Below are positions 58,976-64,000 of a stretch of DNA of 64,000 nucleotides, piece after piece; the first letter of the stretch is position 1; each line of letters starts with the position of its first letter. This DNA comes from JAFDWI01 sp964544305. GTDB taxonomy: Bacteria > Actinomycetota > Acidimicrobiia > Acidimicrobiales > Iamiaceae. The notes under the pieces were generated by a model. It saw nothing but the letters and a program-made list of their open reading frames with translations, was not told the DNA's origin and did no database searches. The stretch is from positions 62,001 through 126,000 of the forward strand of contig CAZJAZ010000004.1 of assembly GCA_964544305.1 (NCBI GenBank), written 5' to 3'. Position numbers and translations under genes: made by a program.

Positions 58976-61579
58976 TCATTTCTCGATTGGGTCGGCCAAG
59001 ACAACGTTGATTGCGGCACCATCGTTTGTTCCCTGCATTGCAAAGTGAGCCACCACACCGGCTTCAACAATGTCGCTGCGAGCGGCTTCAAGTAATGCAC
59101 ACCGGTCCGCGGTGTCGGTCACAACGAGCTCGGTGACCGCGGTTTTCATGGACACCTTTGCATCAGACTTGGCACGCCGAACAACGCCGAGCACCTCGGC
59201 GGCCACCATCAATACGTCGTCACTATCCGCAACCGGCCAACTCGAGTCGATAGTCGGCCACACCGTTGCATGAATAGACGTTTCGTGCCACCACGACCAC
59301 ACTTCTTCGGTCACAAACGGAATGAACGGGGCAAAAAGGCGCAACATGGCATCCAAGCTGATCGCCAAAGTCGCTCGTGCCGAGCGCGTCGCACCGTTCG
59401 GTTCCTTGTCGATACCTTCGCCGTAGGCCCTGCCTTTGACGAGCTCGAGATAGTCATCGCAAAATGCCCAAAAGAATGTTTCGGTACGCTCAAGCGCCCG
59501 GGCATAATCGAACGCATCAAATGAGTGCGTTGCCGCTTCGATGAGGGCTTGTAAGCGAGCGAGGAGCGCCTGATCAATTGGCTCGGTCACGAGCATTGGG
59601 TTCGGATCAGTCGCACCAAGATTCAGCGCAAACCGTGATGCGTTCAAAATCTTGATGGCAAGACGCCGCCCGATTTTGAACTGGCCCTCATCAAAAGCGG
59701 TGTCGGTACCCGGTCGCGCCGACGTTGACCAGTAGCGCACCGCGTCGGTTCCGTACTGATCCAACAGGGCAATTGGCGTGACCACATTGCCTTTCGATTT
59801 CGACATTTTCTTGCGGTCCGGGTCGAGAATCCAACCGTTAATTGCCGCATGGCGCCACGGCAACGTGTCATGTTCAAAATGGGCACGCACAACCGTGTCG
59901 AAGAGCCAAGTGCGAATGATCTCGGGGCCTTGCGGGCGAAGATCCATGGGGAACGTCGCCGCAAAAAGTGCCGGATCGCGTTCCCAACCGCAAGCGATTT
60001 GCGGGGTGAGTGATGACGTTGCCCATGTATCAAGCACGTCTGCTTCGCCCACAAAACCGTCTGCCTCGCCACGCTGATCTTCCGTGAAGCCCGGTGGTGT
60101 GTCTGATGACGGGTCGACGGGCAGTGCTGCTTCGTCGGGCACGACAACCCGGTCATAATCGATCTCGCCGTGCGCATCAACGCCATACCACACCGGAATC
60201 GGGACCCCGAAGAAGCGTTGGCGGCTTACAAGCCAGTCCCCATTGAGGCCTTCGACCCAATGCGCGTAGCGGTGTCGCATGTGCTCGGGCACCCAGTCGA
60301 GTTCGTTGCCGCGCTGTGCGAATGCTTCGCGCAAGTGGGTGTCGCGTCCTCCGTTGCGGAAGTACCACTGTCGGCTCGTCACAATTTCGAGCGGCTTGTC
60401 ACCTTTTTCAAAAAACTTGACCGGATGCTGCAACGGCTTTGGGTCGCCGATCAATTCGCCCGACGCCTGCAGCAACTCGACCATCTGCACCTGGGCGCTG
60501 TGCACGGTCTTGCCAGCAAGTGTCTCGTACGCACTGACCGCTTCGGCACCGGCTCGAATGATCCACTCAGGTGTTTCCGCACGCACCCGACCATCGCGGC
60601 CAATGATCGAACGTGTGGGCAGATCGAGTTCGCGCCACCAGGTCACGTCGGTGGTATCCCCAAACGTGCAGATCATCGCGATACCCGAGCCCTTGTCAAT
60701 TTCGGCGAGTTCATGAGCGACAACGGGCACCTCGACGCCAAAAACTGGTGTGGCAACCGTCGTGCCAAACAGCGCCTGATAGCGCGCATCATCGGGATGT
60801 GCGACCAGAGCAACACACGCGGCTAACAGTTCTGGTCGGGTCGTCTCGATGAACACGTCATCGCCTGTTCCATTTGTGCGGTGGAATGCGAGACGGTGAT
60901 AGGCCCCGGGACGATCACGGTCTTCAAGTTCGGCCTGGGCGACCGCCGTGCGAAACGTGACGTCCCACAAGGTGGGCGCTTCGGCTTGATAGGCCTCGCC
61001 GCGTGCGAAATTGCGCAGGAATGCCCGCTGCGAAGCGGCACGAGCGTCGTCAGAAATGGTCTGATAGAGCAGGCTCCAGTCCACGCTCAATCCAATGCGC
61101 CGCCAGGTCTGTTCAAAGACCGCTTCGTCCGCGGTGATCAATGCAATGCACAGCTCAACAAAGTTGCGCCGTGAACAACCCACGGTTCCCTTGAGCTTTG
61201 ATCCGTCAAGCGCTTGGCCTTCCTTGCCTGGCGGCGTGAAGTCGGGGTCGTAGGCCAAAGTTGGATCGCAGTGCACGCCGAAATAGTTCTGGGCACGCCG
61301 CTCGGTGGGTAGACCGTTGTCGTCCCAACCCATTGGGTAGAACACAGCTTTGCCCGCCATGCGCTGAAACCTGGCAATCGCATCGGTTTGCACATAGCCA
61401 AAGACCGAACCCATGTGGAGGTTACCTGACACCGTTGGCGGGGGAGTGTCGATGCTGAATACGTCGCCACGTGCTGCTCCACGGTCAAAGCGGTAGGTGT
61501 CCTGCGCCGACCAGGCGGCATCCCATTTGGCTTCGATGCCATCGAGTGACGGTTTATCGGGGACTTTTGGCGTGCTCAT
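58976..61579 (-). CDS. valS: Valyl-tRNA synthetase (archaeal-type)
   Basis: 867 residues of class Ia synthetase. The region PPPTVSGNLHMGSVFGYVQTD, YPMGWDDNGLPTERRAQNYFGVHCDP and SRRNFVELC is the archaeal-type ValRS found in some bacteria including actinobacteria; KKMSKSKGNVVTP is the second ATP motif. The first ATP motif reads HMGS where HIGH-type residues are expected, with Ser in place of the last His. The C-terminal anticodon and tRNA-binding parts look complete. ATG 61579 (MSTPKVPDK) gives the family-like start. A hairpin lies in the leader. Confidence 0.94.
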   Translation of the reverse strand: MSTPKVPDKPSLDGIEAKWDAAWSAQDTYRFDRGAARGDVFSIDTPPPTVSGNLHMGSVFGYVQTDAIARFQRMAGKAVFYPMGWDDNGLPTERRAQNYFGVHCDPTLAYDPDFTPPGKEGQALDGSKLKGTVGCSRRNFVELCIALITADEAVFEQTWRRIGLSVDWSLLYQTISDDARAASQRAFLRNFARGEAYQAEAPTLWDVTFRTAVAQAELEDRDRPGAYHRLAFHRTNGTGDDVFIETTRPELLAACVALVAHPDDARYQALFGTTVATPVFGVEVPVVAHELAEIDKGSGIAMICTFGDTTDVTWWRELDLPTRSIIGRDGRVRAETPEWIIRAGAEAVSAYETLAGKTVHSAQVQMVELLQASGELIGDPKPLQHPVKFFEKGDKPLEIVTSRQWYFRNGGRDTHLREAFAQRGNELDWVPEHMRHRYAHWVEGLNGDWLVSRQRFFGVPIPVWYGVDAHGEIDYDRVVVPDEAALPVDPSSDTPPGFTEDQRGEADGFVGEADVLDTWATSSLTPQIACGWERDPALFAATFPMDLRPQGPEIIRTWLFDTVVRAHFEHDTLPWRHAAINGWILDPDRKKMSKSKGNVVTPIALLDQYGTDAVRYWSTSARPGTDTAFDEGQFKIGRRLAIKILNASRFALNLGATDPNPMLVTEPIDQALLARLQALIEAATHSFDAFDYARALERTETFFWAFCDDYLELVKGRAYGEGIDKEPNGATRSARATLAISLDAMLRLFAPFIPFVTEEVWSWWHETSIHATVWPTIDSSWPVADSDDVLMVAAEVLGVVRRAKSDAKVSMKTAVTELVVTDTADRCALLEAARSDIVEAGVVAHFAMQGTNDGAAINVVLADPIEK

Positions 61580-61637
61580 GATGCAACAAAGGGTACCGGC
61601 CTTGCCATCAACGCCCCGAACCTGTTGGGTTGTGGAT

Positions 61638-61666
61638 GATGAACCACGACAACCGCATGGTTCATC
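61638..61666 (-). other. Hairpin in the valS leader
   Basis: GATGAACCA-N11-TGGTTCATC forms a 9-bp stem 59-87 bp upstream of the valS start on the minus strand. It lacks a T-box antiterminator core, so its role, if any, is unknown. Confidence 0.35.
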
Positions 61667-61716
61667 GATGTGCGTGAACTGTGACGCATGACCCGTCGGT
61701 TTTCCAGCCCGTGAAT

Positions 61717-61757
61717 TTGACGCGAACGTCAACATCGCGAAATAGTGACGTTGACGT
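61717..61757. promoter_or_regulatory. MerR-type operator cluster before the MFS exporter
   Basis: TTGACG-CGAA-CGTCAA (61717-61732) is a perfect inverted repeat, and ACGTCAAC (61726-61733) pairs with GTTGACGT (61750-61757). The TTGACG at 61751-61756 could serve as -35 box. The boxes resemble the palindromes known for MerR-family regulators such as LiuR, and a MerR gene ends this operon. Confidence 0.5.
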
Positions 61758-61800
61758 AAAAGGTTATCTCATGGATGATCGACGCGAAATGGAGCCGTAG

Positions 61801-63645
61801 ATGACGACAACCGCACCAAATGACCATTACAAATGGGTGGCGCTGTCGAACACAACGCTTGGCATCTTTATGGCCGCCCTCGACTCGTCAATCGTGTTGA
61901 TCGCGTTGCCTGCAATCTTTCGGGGCATCGACCTCGATCCGCTCCAGCCGTCGAACACCGCGTACCTGCTGTGGATGCTCATGGGCTACATGGTGGTCAC
62001 CGCCGCACTGGTCGTGACCTTTGGCCGTCTTGGCGACATTTTTGGCCGGGTCAAAATGTATAACGCCGGATTCCTGGTGTTTTCACTGGCGTCATTGGCG
62101 CTGTCGCTTTGTCCATGGACCGGGTCGCACGGGGCTATGTGGCTGATTGTGTGGCGCGTCGTCCAAGGCGTTGGCGGAGCGCTGATCATGGCGAACTCCA
62201 CGGCGATTCTCACCGACGCGTTCCCAGTGAAACAACGCGGCATGGCCATGGGCATCAACATGGTGGCCGCGATTGCGGGATCATTTGTCGGGTTGATTGC
62301 GGGTGGGTTCTTAGCCGATGTGCACTGGCGAGCCGTGTTCTGGGTGAACGTGCCCATTGGGCTGTTCGGCACCGTGTGGGCCTACTGGAAACTGCGCGAG
62401 GTTGGAATCACCACAAAAGCGAAGATCGACTGGTGGGGAAACATCACCTTTGGGGTTGGGCTTGTCATGGTGCTCCTTGGCATCACGTACGGACTGATGC
62501 CACACGGTGGTTCGAACATGGGCTGGACCGGCCCCTGGGTGTTGTTCGAGTTGATCGGCGGTGTGGCGATCCTCGCTCTTTTCGTGTGGATCGAAACGCG
62601 AGTCGAGAATCCGATGTTCCACATTGAATTGTTCAAAGTGAAAGCATTCAGCTTTGGCAATGGGGCTGGCTTTCTGGCGGCCGTTGGGCGGGGAGGCTTG
62701 CAGTTCATGCTGATCATTTGGTTGCAAGGCATCTGGCTGCCGCTCCACGGCTACAACTTCGAACAAACGCCATTGTGGGCGGGTATCTACATGATCCCAC
62801 TCACCGTGGGGTTCTTAGTGGCCGGACCGGTCGCGGGTTGGTTGTCAGACCGCTATGGCGCCCGCCCGTTTGCTACGGGTGGGATGATCGGCGCCGCAGC
62901 ATCGTTCACATTGTTGATGTTTCTGCCAGCGGACTTTGCGTTTACCGTGTTCGCCGCGCTGTTGCTGATGAATGGTTTGTCGATGGGGCTGTTTGCGGCC
63001 CCAAACACGACGGGCATCATGAACAGCGTGCCGCCGGCCAAGCGGGGGGCCGCAAATGGGATGCGAATGACTTTTCAGAACGCGGGCATGTTGTTGTCGA
63101 TCGGACTGTTCTTTTCGCTCATGGTTGTGGGGTTGGCGTCGAGTTTGCCCGACACGATGAGCAAAGGTCTCAAGGCCCAAGGGGTCAACCCGGCTGTCGC
63201 ACAGGGCATTGCGACGCAGCCTCCGGTTGCGATTCTGTTCTCGGCTTTTCTTGGATACAACCCAATGGAGGGCGAGTTGTCTCGCATCTCGTCGACGGGC
63301 CAACCGCTCGGGCCGGGATCGGATTCGGTGAAAGATGCGAACGGGTGTGCCCCCGCGGGCTCGCAGCTTTGCGCGCTTGATGCGACGCAGCGTGACACGT
63401 TGACATCGAAAGAGTTCTTTCCCCATCTCATTTCGCAGCCATTTAAAGACGGTCTGGTGATTGCCTTTAGTGCTTCGATGATCATGTGTCTGGTTGCGGC
63501 AGCGTCGTCGTGGCTGCGTGGCGGGTTCTATATCAACCCCGAAGAAGCCGCTGAGTTCGAAGCATCAGATACACAGGCGACAGACGAAGCGGACGAAGCA
63601 CGACTCGATACGATCGCAGCCATGGCGATCAGCGAAGGCGGTTAG
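61801..63645 (+). CDS. MFS exporter, DHA2 family (EmrB/QacA-like)
   Basis: 614 residues with 14 predicted membrane helices. The DHA2 marks are present: LDSSIVLIALPAI in helix 1, GRLGDIFGRVKMYNAGF (loop 2-3) and the helix-5 motif GSFVGLIAGGFLADVHWRAVFWVNVPIGLF. It probably expels drugs or toxic metabolites with protons. A hydrophilic loop of about 70 residues follows helix 13. ATG 61801 is abutted by an in-frame TAG just upstream. The MerR gene follows after 2 bp and may control it via the operator cluster at 61717-61757. Confidence 0.93.
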   Translation: MTTTAPNDHYKWVALSNTTLGIFMAALDSSIVLIALPAIFRGIDLDPLQPSNTAYLLWMLMGYMVVTAALVVTFGRLGDIFGRVKMYNAGFLVFSLASLALSLCPWTGSHGAMWLIVWRVVQGVGGALIMANSTAILTDAFPVKQRGMAMGINMVAAIAGSFVGLIAGGFLADVHWRAVFWVNVPIGLFGTVWAYWKLREVGITTKAKIDWWGNITFGVGLVMVLLGITYGLMPHGGSNMGWTGPWVLFELIGGVAILALFVWIETRVENPMFHIELFKVKAFSFGNGAGFLAAVGRGGLQFMLIIWLQGIWLPLHGYNFEQTPLWAGIYMIPLTVGFLVAGPVAGWLSDRYGARPFATGGMIGAAASFTLLMFLPADFAFTVFAALLLMNGLSMGLFAAPNTTGIMNSVPPAKRGAANGMRMTFQNAGMLLSIGLFFSLMVVGLASSLPDTMSKGLKAQGVNPAVAQGIATQPPVAILFSAFLGYNPMEGELSRISSTGQPLGPGSDSVKDANGCAPAGSQLCALDATQRDTLTSKEFFPHLISQPFKDGLVIAFSASMIMCLVAAASSWLRGGFYINPEEAAEFEASDTQATDEADEARLDTIAAMAISEGG

Positions 63646-63647
63646 TT

Positions 63648-64000
63648 ATGCCCACATCGACTGAGGCGCGCTACTCGATTGGGGAAGTTGCCAAAAGGGC
63701 CGACGTGTCGACTCGAACGTTGCGCTACTACCAAGAACTTGGGCTGCTTGACCCTTCGGGTGCATCCCAGGGGGGCAATCGGCGCTACTCAGAAGCAGAT
63801 GTGGTGCGCTTACAACGCATCCTCGAGTTACGTAACGTGATGGGTTTTGACTTAGAGCGCATCGGTGAAATTCTCGCGGCCGAGGATCGCTTGGATGAGA
63901 TGCGCGCTGAAGCGAAACGTGGGGTATCCACGAAGCGACGGCGGGAAATCTTGGCCGAGGCAATCGAGATTGATGAGCGTTTGCGTGAACAGGTCGCGGC
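63648..64000 (+). CDS. MerR-family transcriptional regulator (3' truncated)
   Basis: The first 117 residues are visible; the window ends within the gene. They show the MerR winged helix: YSIGEVAKRADVSTRTLRYY, QELGLLDPSG, NRRYSEADVVRLQRILELR, MGFDLERIGEIL, then the start of a coiled-coil dimerisation helix. The effector domain is not visible, so the ligand is unknown. Starting two bases after the exporter stop, it is probably cotranscribed with the exporter and autoregulates through the upstream palindromes. Confidence 0.9.
   Translation, partial: MPTSTEARYSIGEVAKRADVSTRTLRYYQELGLLDPSGASQGGNRRYSEADVVRLQRILELRNVMGFDLERIGEILAAEDRLDEMRAEAKRGVSTKRRREILAEAIEIDERLREQVA

Noticed and set aside
61580..61700. 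T-box riboswitch upstream of valS
   Set aside because: There is a 9-bp hairpin, but no T-box antiterminator core and no terminator competing with it.
61711..61740. Fifth copy of the palindrome family (AATTTGACGCG is shared)
   Set aside because: No second arm matches; the boxes are better explained as MerR-type operators.

Overview
The window is 64 kb of a scaffolded draft bacterial genome. It has four runs of exactly 100 N, is moderately GC-rich and is densely coding, with no non-coding stretch over about 300 bp. Gene content points to a high-GC Gram-positive (Actinomycetota), most likely a member of Acidimicrobiia. Evidence: an MhuD-type heme oxygenase, a mycothiol-dependent maleylpyruvate isomerase-like protein, an LprG/LppX-like lipoprotein, a CYP125-like P450 behind a KstR-like box, an EthA-like monooxygenase, many lipoproteins with Ser/Thr/Ala-rich linkers, and Thr-rich tails on secreted proteins. 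This is an inference from gene families; no rRNA or tRNA gene is present to confirm it.

Layout. 1-11 kb: a truncated esterase lipoprotein, mhuD, two paralogous lipoproteins (one interrupted by a false gap), a TrhA/hemolysin III protein, a TetR-DODA dioxygenase-P450 operon divergent from an MMPL exporter, a second esterase lipoprotein and an enoyl-CoA hydratase. 11-19 kb: ric (Fe-S repair), metE, a three-gene ABC importer, the CYP125-like P450, a small MORN-like repeat protein and a group III truncated globin. 19-31 kb: a GH20 hexosaminidase-like enzyme, a secreted zinc-phospholipase-C-like protein, an MDMPI protein, a TesB thioesterase, a dienelactone hydrolase, a large coiled-coil protein of unknown function, a saccharopine-dehydrogenase-like reductase, a Tat-motif repeat protein and an MpaB-type oxygenase. 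31-44 kb: an EthA-SDR fusion, an acyltransferase-3/SGNH protein, a thioesterase, a DUF1269-like protein, an LprG-like lipoprotein, a broken enoyl-CoA hydratase, an alpha/beta hydrolase-AhpD-acyl-CoA dehydrogenase-GNAT run, a second acyl-CoA dehydrogenase and a PAS-GGDEF protein. 45-54 kb: a translationally coupled envelope operon (murJ, two paralogous alkaline-phosphatase-like polytopic proteins, one fused to a GT2 glycosyltransferase, and a GT4/MraY-like transferase), followed by a Tat-exported, LPKTG-tagged phospholipase-C-type phosphoesterase. 54-64 kb: a 2-hydroxyacid dehydrogenase, a hydrolase, an MscS channel, a tandem TetR pair, valS, a DHA2 exporter and a MerR regulator cut by the window end.

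The recurring theme is lipid, steroid and aromatic turnover plus envelope building. The items I find most worth a second look are: (i) a family of four near-perfect 57-61 bp palindromes with a shared outer-arm consensus CGRAAYKTGWCGCR, present in both convergent and divergent spacers; (ii) the murJ-linked operon with two degenerate alkaline-phosphatase-like membrane proteins; (iii) the 510-residue unknown protein at 25.3-26.8 kb; (iv) the EthA-SDR fusion; and (v) a gap that is demonstrably an assembly artefact, because its two flanks carry the same 55 bp and collapsing them restores an intact gene.
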